Assembly: GCA_944383765.1 (NCBI GenBank)
Contig: CALWQT010000001.1
Location: forward strand, 1-64,000
Direction: 5' to 3'
Length of the DNA stretch: 64,000 nucleotides
Source of the DNA: an uncultured Lachnospiraceae bacterium
GTDB taxonomy: Bacteria; Bacillota; Clostridia; Lachnospirales; Lachnospiraceae
A model generated the notes under the pieces. That model was not told the origin of the DNA. It saw only the letters and a list, made by a program, of their open reading frames with translations, and did no database searches. The position numbers and the translations under genes were made by a program. Shown here in pieces: positions 42,015 to 57,000 of the stretch (within the stretch, counting starts at the first letter, position 1; each line of letters starts with the position of its first letter).

Positions 42015-45000
42015 GGCACCGGGGAACTTTTTGCCTCCAATAAAGCTACCGGATCGGAATATGATCTTGAACTTTTAGATGGGAATATTCCGGAATATCC
42101 CAATCTGGTAATCCAAACAAATGCCAAACAGCCGGGAGGTTCCAGCGCCGTTGTAGAAGGAATGGTAACCCTTGGTAAGAGGCAGGAGTCTGAGGTAGAA
42201 TTTACCATACAGCCAGAAGGAGCTGCTACCAATACATTTGGGGGAGTGATGGTCCGTTTAGACCTTCCTTATTTGATTCGGGAAAAAGGAAATCCGAATG
42301 CCCCTGTATTGTCTTACTATGGAGCAGAAAGCGGGATTGATACAGATAAATATGATATTCTGGGAGGGCTGGAGTTTTATTATGACAAAGGTCAGAATGA
42401 TAAAAGTTTTTCCGTTTACAACCCAAAACAGCAGAATATGGAATTACTTGCTGATGAGATAGAAGAAAGTGATGTACCGGAGAAAATAGAGAGCAATGTG
42501 ACGGAGGAGAGCCAGGGAACAGAAGAAACAGATGCGGCTGAAGATGGAGAAACTCCGGAGAATATAGAGAACAGCGAAGCTGGGGAGAACGGGAACCAGG
42601 AGAAACCAGAGGACGTTGAAACGGATGGAAATAACGATTTGGAAGACGCAGCAGATGCTTCTTCCGAAACGGATAGGGTTCCGGAGAATACGGCGGATAG
42701 TGAGAGCGCGGAGAGAAAAACAACAGAAGATGCAGGTCAGGAAAGTAAAACAGCTTCCGCTCTAACGATCAAAAAAGCTTCCGCAGGTGTTTTTTCTTCT
42801 ATATGGCAGAAACTATTTGGCACTTCGCAAAAGGACGAATGGATTCCGGAAGGGGATGCAGCCGATATAACAGAAACCGATACGGAAGAAACGGATGCAG
42901 CAAATACCAGTCTGTTTTCCCTGGATGGAGAAGCGGGTACATATGCGGAAACTGCCGATGGTGATATGCTGGTGCCTGAGGAAACCATAGTATTTCCTAC
43001 TTCCGGTGAAATGGTGGCAGTTACCTCAGGAGATAAAACTTATTACCGTGGGGCTTTTGCTGCGAATCTTTTAACGCAGGAATACAATCCTAATGATAAT
43101 GCGATTATGAAGGGAACAGTCCGCTTCTGGCTGAACCAGGGAGCGAATCTTCCGGAGGGAACCACAGCCAGGGTATTTGCCTGGTCTCATTATCAAAAAT
43201 ATAAACCGAATGGCAGTAATTATTATATTGAAGCCAGTGCGTTTAGCCTTCCGGCTTTCGTTCCGCTTACTCCTTTTACCGGAACAGGAATGGCTACCTT
43301 TTTGTATACCAATATTGACTGGGATATTACGCTGGAGCCGATGAAGGGAAATGGAAAGGAGGAGAATGGAAAAGATGCTTATGTGCTGGCATGGCAGAAA
43401 CATAACTACGCGTCTTTCCGGATGGAAATCCAGAATGTGTCTGGCTATGTAAAGAATGAAGAGACAGGAAAATGGGAACCGCCTACAGACGGGTCGGATC
43501 CGGTTCCGGATGAGACTGTGATTGAAGACTATCAGTTTGATTTTACCAATAACCAGCAGTTATATTGGAGATGGTACAGTATCAGACGGTATTTCCTGGC
43601 ATCTGGGTCAGAATTGGGTTATGAAAAAAATGATAATTATGCGGAACCTACGCCGGGACGTTTGTATACGGGTGTGTGGGCATCTAACAGCCTGGATTCC
43701 AGGAACTATGACTTGGCACAGTATGATGAGATGGGTGGAATCCTGATCCTGGATGTGACAGAGTTACCGGAAGAACTTCAGGATTCAGAAGATGCAGATG
43801 AACTTCTGAATGCAGGAGCAAAACGGATAGGTTATTCAGCTACTGCAGAAAATACATTTGCATTCACAGACCATGATGTTCTGTATCCTCCTCATTTAGC
43901 GGAGAAAGGATTGCAGACAAAAAAGATATATCGGATTTTTGTTCCTTATACGAATGACCTTCAATTTGACAGTGACGGAGAAATAGAATCGGCAAAGATG
44001 GACCTGAATGCCAAAATCTTTTTTGGTCCTAAAAAACAGTCAGAAGCATCTCCTTCCGAAACAGTCCCGGAAGAAGATAATAAAGGAATCTATCAGTGGA
44101 CGAAATATGACCGGGACGGGAATCAGGTGTATTTTAAACAGCCGGAATATGTAGTCAGCACTTCAAAAGATATGGAAACCCAGCCCATTATTTATGTGGG
44201 TCAGGAAGTCTCCTATGCAATAGACCAGATTGATTACCAGCCGTCTGAGGATTTAAGAGCACTTGGCTATCAAAAGACAGATTTACCGCCTTTATATCGC
44301 GCCAGAGTGATCGATGAACTTCCTGCGGAGTTTGACCTGACTCATGTGGAGATTCGGGTGAATACAGCGGAGAAATCTCCCGGACCAGATTATCTGGATG
44401 AAAATTATGGCGGCCCGGATCCAATGGTAGGGCTTGGTGTGAAGCGGACCTTGGAAGGATTTCCGGCGGATTATACACTTTTACAGTATAAAGGCAGCGA
44501 TGGAACGTGGAAGGATATTGAGACGCCGGAACCGGTTATCCGTACAGAAGGGGAAAATACGGTATATTTGCTGGATTATGAAGAAACCCTGAAAAATAAT
44601 GCGGATTTCCGTAAATATCATACCGTCAGGATTAACTACCGATATAATTATAAGCCCTATACTTCTCAGGATGTAATCTGCATCAAAGGACGGGCAAAAG
44701 TAGCTGATAAAAATCTGACGAATAAAGCTACGGTAGAATTTATCCGTATGAATTATAATCCTACGGCAGCGGAAGAGTCAGAAAACTTATCTGACCGGGT
44801 TGGATATTATCCTGTGGATAACGAAGAATATCTGGAAAAGGCAGGAGATGAGAGTGTAGACGAGTATGAGAAGTCAGACCTGGAAGCAAAGCTTTATGCC
44901 AAAATGCTGAGCGGAGAGGAAGTCTTTATAGAGGATACGGAACCGTTACGGACACCTTTGGCAGGTCTGAATGGCAGTTATCTGCTGAAAGTAAAAAGCA

Positions 45001-48000
45001 AAAATAATGGATATGCTTATAATACAGATCTGACGGTAAATGTCCCATCTGTTGCTCCCAGTTACGAGGAAGGCCATGAAGGCGAAGAAGTAGAAGGATT
45101 TGTTACGGCTGGTATTTATCTGAATCTGGCTCTTTTGAAAGCAGGAGAACCCCAGTATCAAAGAGATGCTTCGGGAGCTATTATTTATGATGAGGACACG
45201 GGACTTCCAGTAGAAGATACTTTTATTACCATAAAAGGGACACGTACATGGGAAGAACAGAAAGTTGAGAACGGAAAGCCGGTTTTTGATACGAATGGAA
45301 ATCCGGTGATGGAAACAAAAACAGAGCCGACTGAACTCAAATTTAAGAGGGAAGAACTTCTTGCAGCCAAACCGGATGGCTCGTTGGTTTTTGCACCGCC
45401 ATCCTATGCAGTGTATCCGGAGGCGCATCAGGATTGTATTTACATTCCTATCAAAAATAAAGACTTAAATGATAATGAGTATCAGATGGGAACTGTTGAC
45501 AGCATTCGCCTGGACTACAGTGTAATCTATGGAAAAGATGTGCTGGAGCAGATGGGAGAAGAACAGGGACTTGAGGCAAAGAAAGCTCAGGATTCCCAGT
45601 ATATGGAAATCGTCGGTACCAGCTATAACCTGACTACCTGTGTGGCTGATGTAAGCGGCCGGGTAAATGGTTGGAGAGATAAGTTTACGAACGAACCGGC
45701 AAAAGTTGATAATAACGTTTATGATATCAACCCGGATACAGAGGATGGGAAACCTTCCGAAACAGCCGCCTTGATTTTTGAAATGGCAAAACCGGAGATA
45801 ACCGGAAGCGTGAACTGGGTGAACTGGGAGAAGCAGCTAGCTACCGGTCAGTATCTGTATATTCCAATCAATAGAGAGTTTTATTATGAAGTCCGTTATG
45901 GGAATACTGCAAAAGCATTGATGGATTCCGGAGAAGTCATGCTTTCCTATGAAGTGAACCCGCAAAACCAGGGATTTATCCTGGACCGTCTGGAAGTAGA
46001 ACTGAAAAAGCCTGACGGAGAGCCGGTGGCGAATTTTGATGAGATTCTTCTTTATACGACAGACCAGATCGGGAAAGATATCCAGGAGAATACCTTGCCG
46101 GAACGGACGGCATCGGCTGCCGTTATATTAAAGAGAGAAAAACTTTCCCAGTATTTGAGTGAGGATGGAACAAAATATGTAATTCCAAGTGATGCCTGGA
46201 AAACAGAGGATGGAACAGAGCGGACTGTTTGTGCGGTACGGGTACATTTCCGAAATATGAAAGCGGAAATGAAAGATCAGCAGAATGACTGGGTATCCAT
46301 TCGGTCTTACGGATATTCCAATGTGTACGAGCAGAACCTGGAGATGAAAGACAAGTTCTATGCTTACAGTGCGCCCATGCCTCCAAACGGGGAATCCAGG
46401 ATCACAACGGATGCTACAGCTGACCTTTCCCAGATGTTTTTGGACACCAATCCCAAGACGTCCGTATCTACGTCTTATACAAGACCGGAAGATAGTGGAA
46501 AGTATAGAAATAACTATAGCCAGAATGGTACGGTATACCAGTATCAGAATACAGAGCCTGCAGGCGGAACAACTGGACTTACCAATCCATCTTATGACCT
46601 GTATTATGATAACATTCCCATGCAGATCACGGCCAATTATGCCAACTATTATGTAAATGGAACGAGAAATATGCCTCTTTCAGATATGTATCCGGCAGTG
46701 GCTGCCCTTACGGTAGATGCCAGGGTCAATCCGGATACGAAGGAAGCAGAAGGCATTTTGCTGCAGCAGCTGGCAATTCCTAAGAACCAGGATACTTTTG
46801 AAAATGCTTATGACAATATCACAGAAATCCGGTTCTATGGTTTTGACAGTGATGGGAAGGCATTAGGCGATAGCGAGAAAGCATACGTATCGTTAAGCCA
46901 CGATGACCTGTTTAACAGTGACGGTACTCCCAAACAGCTGGAAGATGGTGGAACGACCTGGATATTGAAGTCTGAAAAATGGGAAGCATTAGGGGCATTT
47001 GTGGTCACCAAGGTAGAAGTCTGCTTTGACCGGTTCCAGGCTGGACTGAAGGCAGACGATGGCTTTAATCTGGTTTACCAGGCGGTTACTACCCAGCCCG
47101 GATTTATGAATATCCGCAGCGATTTCTATACAGATGTCCGCAGGGCAGAGAAGGCTAATAATATAGAAGACTGGAGAAACTGGTGCAGATGGACAGATGA
47201 TAATGGTTGGACACATTATACATACTATTATCCGGACCATATCGGAGGACAGTCTTCTGCTAATCTTCCGCCGGAATATCGCCCTACAGATAAAGGGGAA
47301 AAGGCTCCATATATCGGATACAATTATTGTAATAAACCGATTTTGATAGGTTATACCGGAGCCTGGGCCGATGCGGATGCATATTATGATTCTGACCAGT
47401 ACGGGAAAGTGAGCGGTTACAGCCAGCACAGAAAAGAAATCTATGTACCGTTTAATGATTATACCCGGACCTTCCATTTCTATATGGGTTCCGGTTATGG
47501 CTACTATCCATTGGACCAGAGCAGTTTGCATATAGAACTGCCTGTTTCCTGGGAAGCAAAGATTGGAGAGGATGGCCAGCCGGAAGGCGGGGAAATGGCG
47601 AAAGGATTCCTGTTTGATTCTCTTGCTATCAGTAAAGAAAATCTGGAAAAAATGCTGACAGATGATGACCTGGCGTATAATGAAGAGCATTCGGATGCAC
47701 CTCGGACTGGGATTGATAAGATTGAAAAAATTGTAGTGATCGACTGCAAAGACAGTTCAGCCGGTGCTTCCGGTAATGATGTATTATATGAAACCCTTCC
47801 CCAGGGAACCCAGGTGGTGTTTGGAAGGGATGAGATCAAAGGTTTTGATGATGGTAATGGCAATCTGAATCTGACTTTGGAAGCGATTAAACGGAAAGAT
47901 GCTGGTTTCCAGCAGGTGCGTTATATCCGTATCTATTTTGAAAAAATGTCTCAAAAGACAGCGAGCCAGAGAGTACAGATTGATGTAAACGGAAAGACCA

Positions 48001-51000
48001 ACTGTTATCTGGACCGGGAGCTGGATAAGAATACGATTGGCTTGCGGGCAAATAGTGTGGCTTCAACAAAACTCCGCTGGTATTTTAATACGGGTGCAGA
48101 CGGCCGTCCGACCATAGACGCAGGAAATCAGGCAGCTATCTTTATCTACCGTCCAAGGCCTTATGTATTCATGCAGGCACAGTTTACCGACGACAGGCTG
48201 ATTGACCGGGGCTTGACAGTTTCCGGAAGCAATAATTATTCTGCCAAGACTACGGAGCCCAATGTTCTGACAACCAACACCCGTTCCATGTATGCACCGT
48301 TAGGTTATCTTCATGGAATAGTGAGCCAGTATGACAGGACCCAGCACAGTTATAAAGTAATCTTTGGAAATCAGCAGAAAAGCAGGTTCACCGATACCGG
48401 TTGGATAGAGTTGAGCGCCAATGCATATTCGGACCTGGTGAATGTGGAATTTAACGTGGCGATACCGAATTCTCAGGCAGCCGGAAAGAAAGGTTTCCAG
48501 GTGACATCCATCGGACTGGACCCGAATATCCTGAAGTATGGAACAAACTGTGCGATTACCATTTATTACAATGGAGCAGAGATTGATAAGCCTGTCATAG
48601 GGGAGGATGTAGACCGCTATGATGAAGGAGCAATCCGGAATCTATTGGATGCGGCAATTCAGAGCGGGACAGAACCTGCCATTTCTGTGGATTTGGATAA
48701 AAAAGTAACGGCAGTCCAGATTTCCTATGACCAGTATGACGGTAATATCCCGGACAGAAACCAGGTGGACCCGGATACGTTCCAGACTGATGCTGGCACC
48801 ATATATCCGGCATCACAGGAAGAAAATCATCAGAATTATCTGGTCCTGTACGGAATTGCGGATACTTATAATGAAGCAAACCTCTCTACCCAGCAGGATG
48901 AGAAGGGCTCTCCTCTTACGGTCAGCGGTTCGCTGAAGATGGCAGATTACGACCCGTTTGATAGTACAAAAGAAACAATGGTGTCCAATCAGAATGCTTC
49001 TATTACCCCAATGAAACCGAAGCCCACAGTATCGGTAGTAGCGAATGGAGGGGGAGCTTCTTCCGAGACGGCAGGCGCCAGCATTGGACAGAATGCTTAT
49101 TATGAAGTGACAGTAGGAAACAGCGGATACAGCAGAATGTATCAGGCCTATCTGACGGCAGAGGTTCCGGTGAGCCGCAGTCCGAAGGACGAGAGCGGTG
49201 TTGCTACGGTAGGCGGTTTCCGTTTGCAGTCTGTTACATCAGATGCGAATCTGATCAAGCATATTACCAGAGATTACGGAAACGGGGATAAGAGAGTGGA
49301 ACTGGATTCCATTATCCTGAAGGAATTCCCGAAAACAGCCACCACTTCGGAAGTAGACCAGATTCTTATCCGTGCAAAGAGAAATGAAAAGGGAGAAATC
49401 CTGTATGGAGAAACAGACCAGATAACCGGGTTAAAATTCCCCCGGTATGAAGTAACGTATCAGTCTGCCGGTGATACAACGGCAAGTTCATCAGAACTTC
49501 CGGCAGAAGCACTGTTTGATATTCAGGGGGATACGGTTACTTTGAATCTGAAGCTGGATCGCTGGCCGGATTTTGGCTTTGCAGAAAGCTTTGGAATGTC
49601 GGTAGGTTATTTTGATTCTGCAAAAGAAGGAACAGCTCTGGCAGGGGGGACCACAGGCAAGGTGTATTTCCAGGGTATTCCTACCAGCTATATGTATGGA
49701 GAAGATGGTTCCCTGAGTAAGGAACTTCAACTGTGTTCAACATGGAAAGAAAGCTACGAACCGGTAGGAACTTCTCTGGATGTGAAAGTCATCAGCGACG
49801 GACCGGATTGTGCAAAACTTCGGTTAAGCCCGTCTGAACCTATCCTGGGAATGACAGCGGTAAAAGGAAATGATCCGGAGCTGGTGTATGATGGGGAAAG
49901 TGCTGTCAACGGTGGTCTGGGGATTTCCTATGAATATAAGGAAGGTACCTACTACCGTATCATGCTGGGGAATAACTCAGAAAGTGCCATGTCAAAACCG
50001 ATTCTGTCAATTCGTCTGCCTATGAATGGAGATGATCCGGCAACGCAGGAACAGGAAGAGAGGAGAAGAGGTTTTGAACTTACCGGCATCTATTTTGATA
50101 GCAGTCTGTTAGAACCGGCTGGCGGAAGAGAAGAGGCATTGACAGGAGTTCAGCTGGTCCGGATTTATGATGGGATTGAAGAAGAAAATGGTTCTGCCAA
50201 AATGGTGGAACTGGGACCGGATGCACTGGAGCCCTGGGAAGATGGATATCGGATTGATTATACGAAATATTATGAAAATGGAAATGGAATCAAGTATCCA
50301 TCTAAAGTAGAAATCATCTTTACCGGATTTTTGCCAAACATAACGGGTGCTGACAGGGGTGAAGTGCGCCTGTATGGAAACATCAACCGTTATGGTGACA
50401 GTGTGACCAAACAGGGAGTGGACTCTTCGGCCAACAATACGTATGGCAATTACTATATGTCGCCTACAAACAGCAATACTGCCACTAAGGTTGCTGTAGA
50501 CGGAAATATCCTGTTGGCGGATGCAAGTTTTATTGATTATATTTCCGGTACGGAAACGGAGATTGTATCCAACGATGGAAAACAGGCGTGGTCTCACGCA
50601 TGGTTTGATGTGAAAGAACCGAAACCGGTGACCCGCCATTATGTAAAATATTATAATAGAAGCGGAGCTGATGCAGCATCTACGGTTGTACCTTATGCAA
50701 GAGAATATACTACTTCCATCGGAATTGGTAATGACAGTATTTCCCGTATGGAAAACTTCCGGATTGAAATTACGCCGGATATGAGCAAAGCCACAACTGC
50801 GGGAGATGAGGCAAACCGCGGTTTCCATACCATGGATATGGTGATTCGCAATCAGTTGTTCAACGAGGCTGTGATCGACAGGATTACCTTCTACGATGTG
50901 GATGACCCGGCTAAGACCCTGACATTGAAGAGACAGGGCTACGTAGAGGAAGAAATTCCAGGGCCGGAGCATGATTTTTATCAATACACTGCCCCGGTGA

Positions 51001-54000
51001 CCGAAGGAAAACCAGCTCCGTCTACCGTAAACCAGACTGTAGTTTATGAGGTTTATGTGGGCGATAGCAAATTGGAGGGTGTGGAGATTTCCCGGTCTGA
51101 CGGTACGGTTCAGCCGAAGTCCTTGGCTGATGGAGTGTATACAGTAGAACAAGGCGACCTGCTTCTGGGAAGAGATTATATCATTGAAAAAGCCCAGATG
51201 AGAAATATCGGGAAAATCGTGGTGGAAGGCTCTGATTTCCTGCCTATGAGGAACCCGGATTATTCACTGGATGGAGATGATGCGAAGAAGGATACATCGG
51301 TAACACCGTCTGCTAATGAGGCAATCATGCTGGTGGGAATCAGTGATGAGAAAGATAACAGTACAGAAAGTGCTAATTATCAGAGCAATCCGTCGCTGTC
51401 AGTAAGAACCTATATTCAGTCTGGATTTGCCACCTGGCTTTACAGCCATAGTTATAAAGATTTCCTGGATTCGGATAAGGAAGTGACTGGTGAGCAGGAC
51501 GGAGAGAATAACTTTGAGGATGTGGCGACAGAGAAGCATCAGCGTTCCAATCGTGCTAATTCCTATATTTATCCGACCAACCTGTACTTTGACACTACCA
51601 TCAGTGCAGTGTTTAAAGATGATGGCTATATCTGGAAAGACGTGGAGACACTTCCGGTTCCCATGGCGGATACGGTACACAGCCTGGATAAGAGATTTTC
51701 CGATGAGACCATTGGACGGAATGTGATCCGTGATGCAAGGACAGGTGGACAGAATAAATATATCTGGCTGGATTTGACACCTCACTGTGATGGACATAGT
51801 TCAAGCGGATGGTGTACCCATTATAATCATGACGATACGTATCCACATCAGCATCATAATGTACGCCAGTATTATATGGACAATGAGCTTCTGACCTTAG
51901 GTTATAAAGCCATGGGGTCCTATACCGTGGATTTCCGTCAGCTGTTTTATGAAGCAGCCGGAAACGGAACCATTCTTCAGGATTACAATGCGGCAGCAGC
52001 AGTAGAGATGACCATAGACCTTCCGGCAGACAATTTTGATGCCTATTATGTGAAGCTGAGGGCGGCACTGAAACCGTATGTAACCCAGGTAACGGTGGTG
52101 TATAGTGATGGAACGGAAAAAGTTATCCCTCAGTCAGAATGGGAAGGAAATGCTTCTCATCATACAACCTACGGGAATAAGACTGATTACAGTATCCAGG
52201 AAGATAAAGATGCAGGAAATGAATGGTGGCGAATCAACCTGGTTTCCAAAGATGATTTATATGGAGATATTCCAAATGCCTATGCATTGAATACTGTTTA
52301 TGATCCCAGAGATGTGGATGGTGATGACTCCACATATCCTTATTACAAATCTCCGGCAGTCATTACAGAAAAAGGCGGAATCGATAAGGTAAAGGTCCGT
52401 ATGGAAATCAATGAAACACCTGCGAAAAACGGTGCGATTATCTCTGCGGATGAAGGTATCTGGTACCGGGAAAACACAGACCCGAGAAAAGCTCCCAGAA
52501 CAGAATCAGGCTGGGATGATACTTCTACCATGGCGTACCAGAATTCGATTCCCAACCTTCAGGAGCAGAATAAGAGAAACATAAAGGACCAGGAAACCCG
52601 TCATTCCATCGAAGTGGCAGGCCGTATGATCAAGACGGGAGAGAATACTGCCAGTGTGTCCACCCATCTGGAAATGGGCACCTTGTTCCGCACAGATGGC
52701 CAGGATACCATCAGCAAGAAGCCGGTAAAACCGGAAAATCAGGTAATCAAGCTGAGGGAAGAAACCGGAACAGAAGAGAAGCGGAACAGCAGCTGGTCCT
52801 ATATGAACTACTTTGTTTACTATATGTGCACAGGAAGTATCAATGATTATCATGACTGGCAACCTGTGACAGAGATTGCCAGACAGTATTCCGCTCCCTG
52901 GCATGCAGGCCATATTTACGATACTGCTTCTTTTAACGTTCTTCCATCCCAGGTAACAGTAGATAAAGGTACTGGGCAGACGAATAATTTGAAACCGTTT
53001 GGCATTGCTTCCGGAAATATTGCTACTGATATTATGAGTCCGGTCGCCTATGGTTCTCTGCGGGCGTATGCCATGGGTATTAATCAGGTGATTCACTGGC
53101 CGGTGACAGAAGAAAATAAAAATCTTGTCAAGACAGAAAAATGGTATACACATTGGTATGGTACATATGGTAGTCATCATGTAGATGATCATTATAAGAA
53201 CTATTATTCCAACCTGTATGATGAGTGGCTGAACCGAGTAGCCCATGTGGACACCGTAACAGTTACCGATACCCTTCCGGTTATTTCAAAACAGGACGGC
53301 TGGTACAAAGGATTTTTAAGCCGGTATCTGGAAGTGGATGAGACGATCCGTCCCCACATTATGAAGATTGAGGTGGAAATCTCAGAGCATGAAACAGATA
53401 ATGGAGGTAATCCCAATTCTCCAAATGTTGCTTATCCTACTCAGGAAGGGGATGTAAAGCAGGAAATAAAGGAAACCAGAACAGTAGTCCTGGATTACGA
53501 TGATTTCCTGTATGGAGAACATACTGGGGAACATGAGGGCCGTGTGCTGTTCCGTTATGCTACGCCGTCCACGGCAGATAAGTATCTGGGCAGTAATCAG
53601 GCTAATGCGGAAATGGCCGGCGATTATTTCAATGATGGGGTACAGAAACTTCCGGACGGAACCTGTGTAGTAGAATTAAAAAGAAATGAGTATCCGTCCA
53701 AAGTGACCTTTACCGTAGTCAATCTGGAAGGAAATGGAGACCAGACCGGTGAATTTACAGGCGTAACCCCGGATGGAAATGAGAGAGGTACTACCGCCAT
53801 TGTGAATCCGACTGTCAACTGGGAAAGCCAGATGACGAATAAGAAAGCAGATTTCTACATCTTTGGTGATGTGGAAGAAGTGATTGAAGATTTACCGTCT
53901 CCTGTGACAGACCCGGGAAATCGTGCAAACCGTCAGGCATCTCAGTATGGTTATACTCAGAATCCGGATGGAACAGTAACCAGTGATGGAAAAAATCAGA

Positions 54001-57000
54001 CAGAAGGGTGGAATAATGCAGGCGGTTTATGGAACGGAACTACAAATTATCCCATTTATCCAGAATGGTCCTTCCTCTATTCCCAGAGAATCAACGAGGC
54101 AGCCAAGATACAGGTGGATACAGTTCCGATCACAGAGGGCGGTACTGCGGAACAGCCAGAACCGATTCCGGAATTAAATGATTTTGCTGCGGATAATATC
54201 ACACCAAACCGTCAGGCGTTCCGTGTATGGGCAACCAATACTACGAAGAACAGCACGGGACTTTCCGGTGAAGCAGATCCGCTGTTGGATGCTACCGGTG
54301 TATATTACAATTATCTGAAATACAGCAATACCATGCCGGAAGGCTATCGGATGCAGAAGTTTTGGATTCCGGTGGAATTTATCAATTCCTATGTGACAAC
54401 AGGACAGAAAACAAATGTGACAGAAGACATTCAGGAACTGGGAGAGAATAAATTTACCATCTCCAGTATGAAGTTCCGTTATGCTACAGCGGAAGATTCC
54501 AGCCAGACGGCAGAGTATGACCTTTATGAAAATATTGTAAAGAAACTGATTGAAAATCCAGCGGAAAATACCATACCGGCAGAGTTGCAGACTTATGTCA
54601 GCTATGCAGATGAAAACCGGAATCAGATGAAGCTGTCAGAAGGAGAGAATGCAAGGTATTACTGCATTGACATTGAAAAACTGTTCCTGGATAAGGAGAT
54701 GCAACCGGTGGAAGTGCCGGATAAGGATGACCAGGCAGTATACCTGAAGATGCAGGTGACGGAGTTTACCGCGGAACTGAAGCTGCGGACTACCTGGCGT
54801 ACCAGCTTTGAATTAAACCGGAGACGTTACTTTACTCCGAATGATACTCAGGATGCAACCCTTACTGGTATCAAAGGAAATGCGGAGGGCCAGTTTAAGT
54901 ATGAGGTGGAACCGGCAGATTTCCTGTACGAAGGTGTGTTTGCTGACCGGTTGATCGCAAAAGACGAGGAATACAGCAGCAGTAAGATTCCTGATTTTGA
55001 CTTGGGTTCCAGACCTACCGTGAAAGTGGATCCGTTGGAACTGAATAAGGTGATTACAGATTCCGTTTCCCTGTATATGACCAATGCCAATATCAATACG
55101 TATACCTATGATACAGACAGGACAGACAGTATATTGACAGATGGAAACCGCAGAGAAATTTCCGTTAGCAATTATAAAAAACTGCGTTTCTACAACCGGG
55201 CGGCAAGGATCAATGTGGCGGTGAACCGTCTGCCATATCAGAATGATGCAGGTAACTTAAATCCAGACGTCAACCAGAACCAGAATGGATTGTATACACC
55301 TCTGGCGTTGAATTTTGGCGGTAATGATTTCAATAAGGCTGACCCGAATTATCTGGAAAAGACATATGGGACAGAAAATCTGGCTGCCCGTATGACACCG
55401 GTGGAAATGGACAGCCTGATGCCGGGAGACCGGATTGCTTACTATGTGACGGCTGTCAACGAGAAGGACCAGGAGCCTACCGTAGGCGGGAACCAGAGAC
55501 CGTCAGCAGCATGGATCAATCCGTCCATTCGATTTGATGCGCCGAAGGGTACTCGAATCGCGAAATGGTATTTTATGCCGGAGAATGATGAACTGGGTAT
55601 GCTTCCGACGGTGGATGAGGAAACTCAGCTTTATGTAACGAGAGATGGTCAGCTGACAGAAGATGTATCTCTTGCTACCTTAAGCGAGGCAGCGGCCAGC
55701 ATTGGTTTAGAACAGATTCAAGCACTGGATCCGGACCACAAGCAGGCAGACGGAACTTATGTATCAGTTCCTCATGATACAGAACTGAAAGATATCCTGA
55801 CGGGAATTGAAATGGAGAATCCTACCATCTGGTCAAGGATGGCAAGTTTCTTCAGTATCAACACGACACCGGCGCCGGAAGATGCAATAGACAGCATTGT
55901 ATGGCAGATTGACGGTAGCGTGCCTACCAATAAGGGAATCCGTTTTATGGTCCTGCTGGAAGTAGAAGATGTAACAGCAGAAAACGAAGATGGAAGCCAG
56001 GATGGAAATCTGAATGACCTGGATGGAAAAACCATTGGAAATGCAGAAGTGTATTATGGTACCTGGACGGATACCCATGGATATTCGCCGTATTATTTCT
56101 CCAAGCTTTATGGAGAAAATAAAGCTCCGGCTGCGAATCCTTACGACTACACATCAGAAGCGATCGCTACCGGCAAGGATTCAGCAGGAACCAGGCAGGA
56201 AACCATAAACGGTGGTCATACAGTCTTTTATTACAAGGTTGACCCGAAAGAGGGCTTGACCAAGAATGAAGAAACCTTCCTTTCCGGAAATACCAGAGAC
56301 GGTATGACGGCAAAGGTAACGTCCGGTGGATTCCGGTATTTTGACCTGGAAGGTGAACCTTCCATGAAGATACGGATGGAGAACAATCTGGACGGAGAGA
56401 ATGCAATCCTGACCATAGGAGAGCATACAGAAGCTTCCAGTGAAGGCAGTATCCGCAATGAGACAAAGCGGTTCCTGTCCAAACTTCATGTGGATGTGGA
56501 CTTTATCAGCAATAATACTGAGTGGAACAATCAAGATTTATTATCTCTCCAGGGCTTCTTCTTAAACCGGATGCCAACCAGGGAAGAGATGAGTTACTCC
56601 CAGACATCTGCTACCGGAGAGAAGAATGTGGCCGCTTCCATTTATGTGCAGTTCCGGGATGACCTGAATCCAGACGGAACCATCAAGGAGGAATTGAATG
56701 GTTTAGACCAGGATTACAACCCGGATACTCCGAATGCTATCCGGGAACAGAGAGACGGATACCGTCTGGTACATTATCCGTCGAATGCTGGGGAGGAAGA
56801 GAAGTATCCAAATGGTTACTATATGGATTCTAATGGCCAGAAGCAGGCGGTAGACCCCAGGGAAGTGGCAAGAATCCGGTTTGAATACGGAACGCTGGCA
56901 GCTTATGACAAGAATAAGACTTCTACGGAGACGGATAATTATCTGGTGCTGCCGGAGATCAACCTCTATGGCATCAGCAGCTGGCAGGATGTGGACCCGG

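Noticed and set aside
42450-42760. CRISPR or tandem DNA repeat
   Set aside because: The region is compositionally simple at protein level but has no regularly spaced identical units in DNA.
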